A DNA stretch of 64,000 nucleotides from Mesostigma viride. Lineage: Eukaryota > Streptophyta > Mesostigmatophyceae > Mesostigmatales > Mesostigmataceae. Below are positions 31,709 to 40,425 of this stretch, in pieces. The DNA lies in NCBI GenBank assembly GCA_009746045.1, contig RPFO01000156.1:971653-1035652 (forward strand), in the 5' to 3' direction. The position numbers and the translations under genes were made by a program. A model generated the notes under the pieces. It was not told where the DNA came from and searched no databases. It saw only the letters and a list, made by a program, of their open reading frames with translations. Within the stretch, counting starts at the first letter, position 1. Each line of letters begins with the position of its first letter.

Positions 31709-32073
31709 GGGGATCGGGCCACGGGGGCCCAGCGTCCTCGAGAGGGCCTGAGACCTCTTCAAGGGGTCGAGGAAGGTCCAGGAGGGGGCGTGACAGAAGG
31801 GCTGGACGGGGGACCCCGCCGAAGTCGGGACATCCACAGTCCCAGTTTGACTTCAAGAGGGTGGGTGGTCCTCCCAAGGCTGGGCCCAGCAGTGGGACCT
31901 CACGGGACATCAGTCAGGTGGAATGTTATTTCTGCCAGGGGAAGGGTCACTTCAGGAATGAGTGTCCCTCGTACCTGAGGCAGGAAGGTCAGAGCAAGCC
32001 AGCTCAGGGTGGCAGCAAGGACAAGGCTGGTCCATCCCAGGACAAGGGCAAGGGCAAGGCTGCTGATCATTGA
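31627..32073 (+). CDS. Copia-1 unit 1 nucleocapsid frame with CCHC zinc knuckle
   Basis: A 148-residue frame, -1 relative to gag, carrying a basic Arg/Gly-rich segment and CYFCQGKGHFRNEC, a perfect C-x2-C-x4-H-x4-C knuckle, then a Lys/Gln-rich tail. It is in the same frame as pol, separated by one TGA stop at 32,071-32,073. The overlap contains a run of five G at 31,648-31,652 (gtgggggtaag) where a -1 slip from GGG to GGG gives GGKRPRQND. Whether this is programmed frameshifting plus readthrough or a family-wide lesion cannot be decided from sequence, but both units have it, while Copia-2 gag is one continuous ORF. Confidence 0.7.
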   Translation: MFQRQVRGGKRPRQNDEEATEPTVKSMRGSGHGGPASSRGPETSSRGRGRSRRGRDRRAGRGTPPKSGHPQSQFDFKRVGGPPKAGPSSGTSRDISQVECYFCQGKGHFRNECPSYLRQEGQSKPAQGGSKDKAGPSQDKGKGKAADH

Positions 32074-32106
32074 TATGAGCCTGCACACATCCCTGAACCC
32101 TGGAGG

Positions 32107-35100
32107 GTGCCCCCAGGGGTGTGTAATGAAGCTGCTAGTGACAGCAGTGAGGGGCAGCCCCATGCTCTAGTGAAAGAGCCTATTGGACACGATGGGGCAA
32201 GCTTGGTTACCACAGAGAGTATGCCAGCTGTAGCTGCAGTGGTTACTCGCCAACGTGCCCGCCATGGCGGTGCTGAGCCTGAGGTAGGACCTGGTGATGT
32301 GGACCCAGGTGGATCTCAGAAGCATTCTGACCGTGCAGGACTGGCACAGGATGGTCAGGATGAGGATAGGGCTGGAGACAGTCTGACAGGCACGACCCTG
32401 GTGCCTCCTGTACATAAGGGATCTGTACATACCTTGAGTGCTAATAATGACAATAAAAGGTTTTCTCTCTTGTATGACATTGCCTCAAGGTTGCATACCA
32501 TGTTTGGCCATGCAGCTCAGTCTTTGCAAGTTGCTAGACGGCTGGGAGGAAGTGAGTTGTACTCCATCTGCCAACAGGTTGCTCAAGCTTGCAAGTGCAG
32601 GCTAGTTGCTAGAAAGCCCAAGCAGTCTCATGCCAGGACTCCTATTTTGCAGCCAGGCCATGTGCAGGTAGATATTCAGAGAATCAGGGGTTTGAAGCTG
32701 CTGGTGGCAGTGGACAGATATACCAAGTACAAGACCCTAGAGATCCTGCCTGACATGGAGAAGCCTACATTGATTGCTGCTCTGAAGTTGACAAGGAGCA
32801 GGTACCCTGGGTTGGAGTTGTTGCAGTGTGACATTCAGTTTGAGTGCTGTGAGAACCTGCCAGAGTTTCCAGAGTTGCTGATTACACCCAGGGAGAGCCA
32901 CGGCCAGCAAGGGGTGGTGGAGAGAGCCATCCAAGAGATCAAGACTGTGCTGCTGGTGGAGAGGATTCCAAGGACGTCATCTGCCATTGTGACATCTGCA
33001 TGGCTACGTTCTGTGGAGGACAGGCTGAACCTGAGGACTCCCATGTTCTTTGGTGACATTGCCATCAATCCTCTTATGCTGCATACCAGGATGCTGCCAG
33101 CTGATGCTGAGCAGGCATGGAAGGAGAAGCTAGAGGCCAAGTTCCTCAAGCTGAGGCAGAAAGACAAGGGCTGGAGTGTCCTAGAACCTAACGTTGGACA
33201 ACAGGTTGTTGTGTGGAAGGAACCAAGCTTTCCAGGGAAACGTGGCAGCTGGCATGATGGGGTGGTGACCCGAGTAGAAGCCGCTGGCCATAAGTGCTGG
33301 GTGGCCATTGATGGCTCCCAAGCAGTGCACCGTCTGTCCTGGTCAAAGATCCGTCCCCGGGGAGGTAATCAAGGAGACCTCTTCCAGGTGCCCGCTGGTG
33401 TACAAGGCGGGGGTGACGTGGAGCTTCCTGATCAGGGTGCTACAGCTGTATCGAGCCCTCAGGGTGACCCTGGCCCGGCCCCTGGGGTACCTTCACATAC
33501 GGTGGTTGGGCAAGCAGGCGGACAGGCTGCACCTCCGGAACGGCCCGACACCAGGCCTAGGGGTGTGCGTCTATCAGATATTGTACAGGCTTTGCAAAGA
33601 GCCAAGAAGGAGCCTAAGGTGTCCAAGCTTGTCCAGTTGGATGAACCTGAGGTAGCTGCCATGGAGATAGATACCAATGCACAGGTTTCTGTCATGGGAC
33701 CTCAGCATACAGGAGAACTGCTGGTCGGAGAACCAAGTTGCCCCTGGGTGTCTGATTTCAGTGGTAGGACGCATCTAAGGGTGTTGGGAGAGGTTACTGC
33801 CCCTGTCATGGGTGTGGATGTGACCTTCCTTGTCCTAGAGGACTATGATGGCCCTGTGATTTTGGGTCAGAATTTTCTGGGCAATCCTGGGATTTCTATC
33901 AGAGCTACAGCTCTGAGAAGAGATGGCTGGGGGATGATTCCCCTAGAAAATTTCAGGACAACATTTCCAGTCAGGTGCAGGGCCAAGCCGGTCAAGGGTG
34001 TAAAATGGGATGAAGGGGAGGTGCCCCCAGCGGCCAGTTTGGTTATTCCAGCTGTGTTGCACCCCAGCAGTATTGGCATAACTCACAGGAGCCTTGCTGC
34101 ACACTCTCCTTTGACATATGACCAGCTGGTCCAAGAGATGAGCTCGCCTACTTTGTTTGAGGCTTGGAAGCTCGCCTTCTCCAAGGCATTGGAGGAGTGG
34201 TTGCAGTTTGAGTGTGCTGCACCAACAGACAGACGTCCCCCAGCATCAAGGAAGCTTGCTTTGAGATTTGTGCTGAAGAGGAAGGTTGTGGATGAGGTAT
34301 CAGTGCCCCATGTCAGGCCTGTCCTGAATGAGTATCACGGCACGGGGAGTCTGCCAGGAGAGGAGCTATACACGCCAGGGATGCTACACGACACATGGAG
34401 AATTTTGCTATGTCTCTACGTGGGGTTGCTGAACAGGGGAGCAGCTATGTCATCAGTGCTGCTGGACTTCAAGAGGGCATTTTTAAAATCTGATCCAGAA
34501 GTGGCCAGGAGGGTGTGGAAGCAGGATGAGCCTTACTGTGTTGAGGTGCCTGCCATCTGGAAGCTGGAGCTGCATCAACAATTCCTGGTTATTCTGAAGG
34601 GCCTGGAAGGACTCAGGTCGAGCCCAATCATCTGGAGACTCACGCTGCAGGAAGCTCTGATCAGTGAGTGTGGCTTGAGAGTGTCTTCAGTTGATCCCTG
34701 TTTGCTGCTGGCCCAATGGGAGGGTCTGCCAGTGTATGCTAGTTTGCATGGAGATGATCTGCATTTGCTAGCCCCCACGACCTGGCTGAAGAAGTTTATT
34801 CCTGTCATCAGTGGCAAGTTTTCACTGGGCAAGGAGCTGTGGCAGGAGCCCAACAAGCCTGTAGTGTTCTGTGGAATGCAGGCTACCCTGTTCAGGAGGG
34901 ACGGGGAGTGGAGTATCAGGCTTCAGGCTGGAGGAGATTATAAACAGACCATTGTGAAGGCCTTGCCAGAGAAGATCACCCAGGCTGCAGGACCTGAGTT
35001 GAGAGGCATGTGGGCCTGGTTTGCCAGCATCTGTGGTCCGTCTTTGATGGTCCATAGCAGAATGCCTGATGAGGTGCTTGAGGATGAGAAGCCTCGAGTC

Positions 35101-35664
35101 ATAGCCCGGTTGGTGGAGAGTACCCCTGATCTGATTTTGTCTGGGATTGACTTTACCCAGCCTATCACCTTGGAGATCTTTGTTGACAGTTCCATGGATG
35201 CTCGCCAGGTTACCAAGGTCAGGGGGAGATCTGCTGCTCTGTTTGCTTTTTATCAGAGCAGGGCAAGTTTGTTCAGCTGGTACAGCAGACTGCAGAAGAG
35301 GGTCTGTATCAGTTCAGATGTGGCAGAATGCAGGGCCATATGCGAGGGGATCCAGTCCAGCCTGTACATAAAGGAGTTAATGCTGGAGCTGGCTTCAGTT
35401 ACCCCTTGGACCTTGCAGATGGAGACGTTGTTGCTAACAGACAGCATGGGTATGGTCCAGTTTGTTCACAAGCAGCTGGCCAGGAGCCGGGACCTGGATT
35501 ATTTGTTGCTGAAGGAGTTGGCCAGTTTGGTTGACTTGAAGCATATCCCTGGCGAGGAGAACCCTGCTGATGCATTGACAAAGCTGCCACACAAGGCCCC
35601 AGCCCAGTACAATGTACTGAGGAAGCTCATGAATGCTGACTGTCAAGTCGGTCTATCTGTCTAA
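32107..35664 (+). CDS. Copia-1 unit 1 pol: integrase - protease-like - RT - RNase H
   Basis: An intact 1185-residue ORF. Integrase: HTMFGH zinc-binding start and a C-x-C (ACKCR), then catalytic Asp in HVQVDIQ (about residue 189), Asp in LQCDIQFE (about 242) and Glu in QGVVERAIQ (about 273), spaced like DD35E. A retropepsin-like segment follows at about residues 520-600: EIDTNAQVSV with a candidate catalytic Asp, and VILGQNFLG. RT: VLKRKV, LLDFKRAFLK (Asp), GLEGLRSSP and the box SLHGDDLHL (about 880-886), with His where Copia usually has Tyr. RNase H: LEIFVDSSMD, AECRA, LLTDSMG and NPADALTK to the stop. No protease motif is seen before integrase, so the domain order differs from the standard gag-PR-IN-RT-RH of Ty1/copia. 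Start Met is uncertain because the frame may be entered by readthrough. Confidence 0.9.
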   Translation: MPPGVCNEAASDSSEGQPHALVKEPIGHDGASLVTTESMPAVAAVVTRQRARHGGAEPEVGPGDVDPGGSQKHSDRAGLAQDGQDEDRAGDSLTGTTLVPPVHKGSVHTLSANNDNKRFSLLYDIASRLHTMFGHAAQSLQVARRLGGSELYSICQQVAQACKCRLVARKPKQSHARTPILQPGHVQVDIQRIRGLKLLVAVDRYTKYKTLEILPDMEKPTLIAALKLTRSRYPGLELLQCDIQFECCENLPEFPELLITPRESHGQQGVVERAIQEIKTVLLVERIPRTSSAIVTSAWLRSVEDRLNLRTPMFFGDIAINPLMLHTRMLPADAEQAWKEKLEAKFLKLRQKDKGWSVLEPNVGQQVVVWKEPSFPGKRGSWHDGVVTRVEAAGHKCWVAIDGSQAVHRLSWSKIRPRGGNQGDLFQVPAGVQGGGDVELPDQGATAVSSPQGDPGPAPGVPSHTVVGQAGGQAAPPERPDTRPRGVRLSDIVQALQRAKKEPKVSKLVQLDEPEVAAMEIDTNAQVSVMGPQHTGELLVGEPSCPWVSDFSGRTHLRVLGEVTAPVMGVDVTFLVLEDYDGPVILGQNFLGNPGISIRATALRRDGWGMIPLENFRTTFPVRCRAKPVKGVKWDEGEVPPAASLVIPAVLHPSSIGITHRSLAAHSPLTYDQLVQEMSSPTLFEAWKLAFSKALEEWLQFECAAPTDRRPPASRKLALRFVLKRKVVDEVSVPHVRPVLNEYHGTGSLPGEELYTPGMLHDTWRILLCLYVGLLNRGAAMSSVLLDFKRAFLKSDPEVARRVWKQDEPYCVEVPAIWKLELHQQFLVILKGLEGLRSSPIIWRLTLQEALISECGLRVSSVDPCLLLAQWEGLPVYASLHGDDLHLLAPTTWLKKFIPVISGKFSLGKELWQEPNKPVVFCGMQATLFRRDGEWSIRLQAGGDYKQTIVKALPEKITQAAGPELRGMWAWFASICGPSLMVHSRMPDEVLEDEKPRVIARLVESTPDLILSGIDFTQPITLEIFVDSSMDARQVTKVRGRSAALFAFYQSRASLFSWYSRLQKRVCISSDVAECRAICEGIQSSLYIKELMLELASVTPWTLQMETLLLTDSMGMVQFVHKQLARSRDLDYLLLKELASLVDLKHIPGEENPADALTKLPHKAPAQYNVLRKLMNADCQVGLSV

Positions 35665-36394
35665 AAGCTGAGAGCTGGGTGCTTAAGTCTCTGGATATCA
35701 GGCTGGGAGCTTGATTGTACATAATCCTGAGCACACCTTGAGGGGTGAGACATGTCTCTGGTGTGGGAATGTCTGACATTGTCTCTGATGGAGAGATGTC
35801 TATCTGGGGTTTTCATCTCAGTCTGAGGTTTCCCCAGATCTGTGGTTTGTGGGCGGGGTTCGATTCCCTGGTGCCGTCTTAAGGCGGAGTTTCACGGACT
35901 GGCTGACCCATCCACCATGCTGGTGAGGTGGCGACAGGTCCCCTGATTTTCCACGGTTGGAACGAGTAGGGAGCTTGTGTTTTGCATGTGCTTCGCGTAG
36001 ATGTTGTGTCTGGTTCGATAAGGGGCAGCAGACCGGCGCCGACTCCCGTCTGGGGGTCAGCAATGTTTTCTGATGAGCTGTTGTGGGTGATCTGTGGGGT
36101 TTCGCCTAAGGTCCTGAAGGTTGTACATACTTCTCAAGTTCTTAACTGAACACCTATGGGCTGCCACAGTTGGCCAACCTCTTGTACATGGGTAACACAA
36201 CGAGCCTCCCGTGAAGGGATAGGGACTCATTGTAATTTGTTTGTGCTCCTGAGCCAGTATGGGTGCTATGTACATATAATAAGGAATCCAAGCTGACTGT
36301 CATGCCCAGCGGGTTGTGACTTGTAGTCTGGGGAGGATATCCAGTACCCATTGTGTGTGTTTGTATGTAGACTTGTGTGAGCTGCTACAGCTCA
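35665..36394 (+). other. Copia-1 unit 1 3' untranslated region
   Basis: No coding signal. It is repeated in unit 2 (45,138-45,868) almost unchanged. The short frames here are not treated as genes. Confidence 0.6.
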
Positions 36395-36411
36395 AGAAAA
36401 GAAAGGATTGG
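36395..36411 (+). promoter_or_regulatory. Copia-1 polypurine tract (second at 45,869-45,885)
   Basis: A purine-rich run (agaaaagaaaggattgg) immediately before the LTR start agtta, the expected primer site for plus-strand DNA synthesis. The same form, aaaagaagaaagggttgg, precedes the Copia-2 3' LTR. Confidence 0.75.
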
Positions 36412-37108
36412 AGTTAACGCCAAGCGCATTGGCGTGATCCTGATTCGGCATATCTCTGCGATTCCAGCGGCACCGGAACGAGTTCATTCCGACAAGTATC
36501 AAGAAAGTTATGGCGTTCCGACTTCCCGGTCGCGCGCGAGCGCGAGCCGGCTGTTCTTCTAAGTCGGACGTGAATATTTGCCGACGACATATGGGGTCGA
36601 CAGTAATTCCTGGGCTGACAGGAATTAGGTGCTGTACCTACGACGGTATTGGATTAATACGTCGTACGCAGGAAATAGGAACCTTAACCTGTGGTCTGTT
36701 GGTACCGCAGGCTTAGTCCTGGACTTCTAGGTGCAGATGCAATAATCACTGTGGTGACTGTACTCTGTGGTCACTGTGCCTGTATGGCAGACCTACTGTA
36801 TAGGAGCTGGGCGCTGTACAGGTAGTGAATACTGTACCGGGGTGTTATTACTGAGCAGGCCTCCTAGGCTGCTCAGGACTAGCAAGCACAGTGCACAAGT
36901 ATATAAACAATAGGCCAGTGCCAAATGGGCATCTCTTGCGAGCCCGCCTCACGTGTTGTGCCTTGACTTGGCAAACGCGTGTACAAGCCTCAAGTGTGTG
37001 AGCGCTGTAACATTATCCAATTTAACAAAGCTCCGTTTCCAACCATATTCACACATTGCTGCATTGCAACCATATCCTTCACATTGCGTGTGCGAAGAAC
37101 GTTTAACT
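36412..37108 (+). repeat. Copia-1 LTR, copy 2 (shared by the two units)
   Basis: 697 bp, near-identical to the other two LTRs. It acts as 3' LTR of unit 1 and 5' LTR of unit 2 and has no TSD around it. Confidence 0.94.
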
Positions 37109-37205
37109 CAAATTACAACCAGTCTCAGCGGAACGGCCAGGAGGGTCGTTGCCGGTTGCGGTGTGCAGCTTTGACGACGAGAGGAGCTCGTCCGGTGGTG
37201 AATGC

Positions 37206-38342
37206 ATGGTGCAGGAGGAACAACGGCAGCAGGATTTCCGGTTTCGGCAGTCTGCTGGGGGTTCGATTTCTCCTGAATTACGCCGTGTCGTTCGGGATCT
37301 ATCTTTGTTGCTTGCAGATCGTCCGCCTGTAAATCGCAGCTTCGTGCAATTCGTCGACGACCAGGTCGAAGACTGGGAGCGAATTCTGCGACACGTACAA
37401 ACCATCGTCATTCCGGAGCACCGGAGCATCGGCGACCTTGAGCAGGAGCTTCACGGGTTGGTCGGCATCCAGACGGTGATTACTGCAGTAGCAGAGCGAG
37501 TGCGGACGGAGTTGGCAGCAAGGCGAGGCGAGGTTGCGGAGGCAGCTGGCGCAGGGCGACACGAGTTTGTGCCGACAGTAGCGGGCGCGGGAGTACCACG
37601 TGCTTTCGCAGGCGGCATCGGCGACGAGGGTGTTGCAGCGGGTCCAGTTAGGCGTGAACGACGCGGAGCGGAGCATCACAGGCGGCTTGCAGAGGTCGGG
37701 GCGACAGCGGAAGCCATCGCCGGAGGACCGCGCGCAACAAGAGTCGGCAGGTTTCCAGAGCGAGTAAGAGTTCCTTTTCAGGAACTGCCCCCGCCCCTTC
37801 GCGTTCGTGTGACGCGTTGGGAGGAGTTTGCACCTCTTAGGTACGAGAGTGACCTTGAGGCAGGAGCAGGGGGTGTCGCTAGGCTAGGCGACGAGGCACT
37901 CGGCGACCACGAGGTGCCAACGTACAATCCGCGAGGTGCCAACGACGGGTTGTCACCTGTCTACTTTACCAACGGTGACGATTCAGTCATCGCGGGCCGA
38001 CAGCGGGTCGACGACGGCGCAGCAGGTAGCAGGGTACCAGAGCTGATTGTGGTGAGCGACAGCGATGACGACAGCGACAAGGAGAACCAGGACGCGCCTG
38101 GGGCCAGCCGTGGTATTTATTTCAAATTACAACCAGTCTCAGCGCAACGGCCAGGAGGGTCGTTGCCGGTTGCGGTGTGCAGCTTTGACGACGAGAGGAG
38201 CTCGTCCGGTGGTGAATGGTGCAGGAGGAACAACGGCAGCAGGATTTCCGGTTTCGGCAGTCTGCTGGGGGTTCGATTTCTCCTGAATTACGCCGTGTCG
38301 TTCGGGATCTATCTTTGTTGCTTGCAGATCGTCCGCCTGTAA
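37206..38342 (+). pseudogene. Copia-1 unit 2 ORF0, first (duplicated) copy
   Basis: From Met 37,206 (MVQEEQR) it is nearly identical to 38,216-39,136 up to GASRG at 38,115. It then runs through the duplication junction into out-of-frame sequence and stops at 38,342. A 4-bp difference (aatgcatgg versus aatgg) lies at the start. It probably no longer leads into gag because the second copy intervenes. Confidence 0.7.
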
Positions 38343-39136
38343 ATCGCAGCTTCGTGCAATTCGTCGACGACCAGGTCGAAGACTGGGAGCGAATTCTGCG
38401 ACACGTACAAACCATCGTCATTCCGGAGCACCGGAGCATCGGCGACCTTGAGCAGGAGCTTCACGGGTTGGTCGGCATCCAGACGGTGATTACTGCAGTA
38501 GCAGAGCGAGTGCGGACGGAGTTGGCAGCAAGGCGAGGCGAGGTTGCGGAGGCAGCTGGCGCAGGGCGACACGAGTTTGTGCCGACAGTAGCGGGCGCGG
38601 GAGTACCACGTGCTTTCGCAGGCGGCATCGGCGACGAGGGTGTTGCAGCGGGTCCAGTTAGGCGTGAACGACGCGGAGCGGAGCATCACAGGCGGCTTGC
38701 AGAGGTCGGGGCGACAGCGGAAGCCATCGCCGGAGGACCGCGCGCAACAAGAGTCGGCAGGTTTCCAGAGCGAGTAAGAGTTCCTTTTCAGGAACTGCCC
38801 CCGCCCCTTCGCGTTCGTGTGACGCGTTGGGAGGAGTTTGCACCTCTTAGGTACGAGAGTGACCTTGAGGTAGGAGCAGGGGGTGTCGCTGGGCTAGGCG
38901 ACGAGGCACTCGGCGACCACGAGGTGCCAACGTACAATCCGCGAGGTGCCAACGACGGGTTGTCACCTGTCTACTTTACCAACGGTGACGATTCAGTCAT
39001 CGCGGGCCGACAGCGGGTCGACGACGGCGCAGCAGGTAGCAGGGTACCAGAGCTGATTGTGGTGAGCGACAGCGACGACGACAGCGACAAGGAGAACCAG
39101 GACGCGCCTGGGGCCAGCCGTGGTGGTCTTGCCTGA
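38216..39136 (+). CDS. Copia-1 ORF0 (upstream of gag), intact copy
   Basis: A 306-residue ORF ending about 100 bp before gag. Residues about 20-110 are helical (SPELRRVVRDLSLLLADR, DDQVEDWERILRHVQ). The middle is Ala/Gly/Arg-rich. The C-terminal 30 residues contain LIVVSDSDDDSD, matching a SUMO-interacting motif (hydrophobic core followed by acidic residues), overlapping SDKENQD, which has a KEN box like APC/C degrons. I recognise no catalytic domain. Because it is the first ORF of the transcript and precedes gag, it could be an accessory or regulatory protein. Standard Copia elements do not have it. Confidence 0.7.
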   Translation: MVQEEQRQQDFRFRQSAGGSISPELRRVVRDLSLLLADRPPVNRSFVQFVDDQVEDWERILRHVQTIVIPEHRSIGDLEQELHGLVGIQTVITAVAERVRTELAARRGEVAEAAGAGRHEFVPTVAGAGVPRAFAGGIGDEGVAAGPVRRERRGAEHHRRLAEVGATAEAIAGGPRATRVGRFPERVRVPFQELPPPLRVRVTRWEEFAPLRYESDLEVGAGGVAGLGDEALGDHEVPTYNPRGANDGLSPVYFTNGDDSVIAGRQRVDDGAAGSRVPELIVVSDSDDDSDKENQDAPGASRGGLA

Positions 39137-39238
39137 GTGGTAACACTTGGCACTTTCCTTTCTTGTTCAGTAGCTTATATTGCTTTAATTGCTGCTTGGC
39201 CACTTGGCTGGCTGTAGCAGATCTGAACAGAGGCCATC

Positions 39239-40060
39239 ATGGAGGATGGAGCTATCAACCAACAAGCGGGCTTTATGGGCTTCGGACGGCGCGGCGCTGG
39301 GCTGGATGGACGAGATGGACGCGATGGACGCGGTGGACGCGATGGACGCGGGGACGGCCAGGCGCTGGGAGACCAGGCTGAGGTGCCAGATAATCAGAGC
39401 CAAGGATCTCAGGGCGGGCAGCACGCGCCAGCCGCAGATCAAGCGGCGCCTAAGCGACCAACCGTTGCTGAGGGGTACGCGGTGCTAGGCCAGTTTCAGT
39501 CCATCAAGGACAATTGGCAGCCCCGGGATGCTGAAAGGATGTTAGAGGACATGAACTTGTACACGGAGATATACAACGGTGACAAGCTTCGCATCCTGGC
39601 GTCTAGTGCCTACATACGGCAGTCGGCGAGGCGGCTGTTCAAGTTTGTTCGGGAGCGACACGCGGCGGGGGACACCTGGGCGGCGTTTATGACGCGACTC
39701 AGGGTGTTCCTGAGTGACAAGAGGACCATAGATGGGTCCCACCTGAAGCAAGAATACCTGGACTACAAGCCCATCAAGGGACAACTAGTGGTCCACGCCT
39801 TTGAAGACTTCGTCAAGCTGAGGGAGGACGCCATGGCCAAGGGCTTCTTCGTCGCAGATCGGATGGCCATGGGCGACTTTCTCAAGTCGCTGCAACTGGA
39901 TCCGGTCACCATGGATAATGTGACCATCCACATGCGACAGGTCCATGGCTGGGCAGCCATGACGGATCAGTTGTATGAGTGTTTCAGCGGCAAGTACGTG
40001 GGGGTAAGCGCCCTCGTCAGAATGATGAGGAGGCCACTGAACCCACGGTTAAGTCCATGA
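39239..40060 (+). CDS. Copia-1 unit 2 gag
   Basis: 273 residues from MEDGAINQQ, which lies 50 bp after a TGTAG stop-rich leader and matches the unit 1 start. A GRDGRDGRGG-type repeat (residues about 25-40) is followed by a helical capsid region (about 85-260) with WQPRDAERMLEDM and LDYKPIKGQLVVHAFEDF. It would form the particle shell around the element RNA. The stop at 40,060 overlaps the -1 frame encoding the zinc knuckle. Confidence 0.8.
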   Translation: MEDGAINQQAGFMGFGRRGAGLDGRDGRDGRGGRDGRGDGQALGDQAEVPDNQSQGSQGGQHAPAADQAAPKRPTVAEGYAVLGQFQSIKDNWQPRDAERMLEDMNLYTEIYNGDKLRILASSAYIRQSARRLFKFVRERHAAGDTWAAFMTRLRVFLSDKRTIDGSHLKQEYLDYKPIKGQLVVHAFEDFVKLREDAMAKGFFVADRMAMGDFLKSLQLDPVTMDNVTIHMRQVHGWAAMTDQLYECFSGKYVGVSALVRMMRRPLNPRLSP

Positions 40061-40425
40061 GGGGATCGGGCCACGGGGGCCCAGCGTCCTCGAGAGGGCC
40101 TGAGACCTCTTCAAGGGGTCGAGGAAGGTCCAGGAGGGGGCGTGACAGAAGGGCTGGACGGGGGACCCCGCCGAAGTCGGGACATCCACAGTCCCAGTTT
40201 GACTTCAAGAGGGTGGGTGGTCCTCCCAAGGCTGGGCCCAGCAGTGGGACCTCACGGGACATCAGTCAGGTGGAATGTTATTTCTGCCAGGGGAAGGGTC
40301 ACTTCAGGAATGAGTGTCCCTCGTACCTGAGGCAGGAAGGTCAGAGCAAGCCAGCTCAGGGTGGCAGCAAGGACAAGGCTGGTCCATCCCAGGACAAGGG
40401 CAAGGGCAAGGCTGCTGATCATTGA
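39979..40425 (+). CDS. Copia-1 unit 2 nucleocapsid frame with CCHC zinc knuckle
   Basis: Identical in layout to 31,627-32,073: -1 relative to gag, five-G run in the overlap, CCHC knuckle, TGA stop and then pol in the same frame. Confidence 0.7.
   Translation: MFQRQVRGGKRPRQNDEEATEPTVKSMRGSGHGGPASSRGPETSSRGRGRSRRGRDRRAGRGTPPKSGHPQSQFDFKRVGGPPKAGPSSGTSRDISQVECYFCQGKGHFRNECPSYLRQEGQSKPAQGGSKDKAGPSQDKGKGKAADH

Larger units (their letters stand above)
37107..39136 (+). repeat. Tandem duplication of the Copia-1 unit 2 5' region
   Basis: tcaaattacaaccagtctcag occurs at 37,107 just after the LTR and again at 38,123. The about 1010-bp segment holding ORF0 is present twice (37,107-38,115 and 38,123-39,136), joined by a short tatttat spacer. 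Unit 1 has a single copy. Confidence 0.88.
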
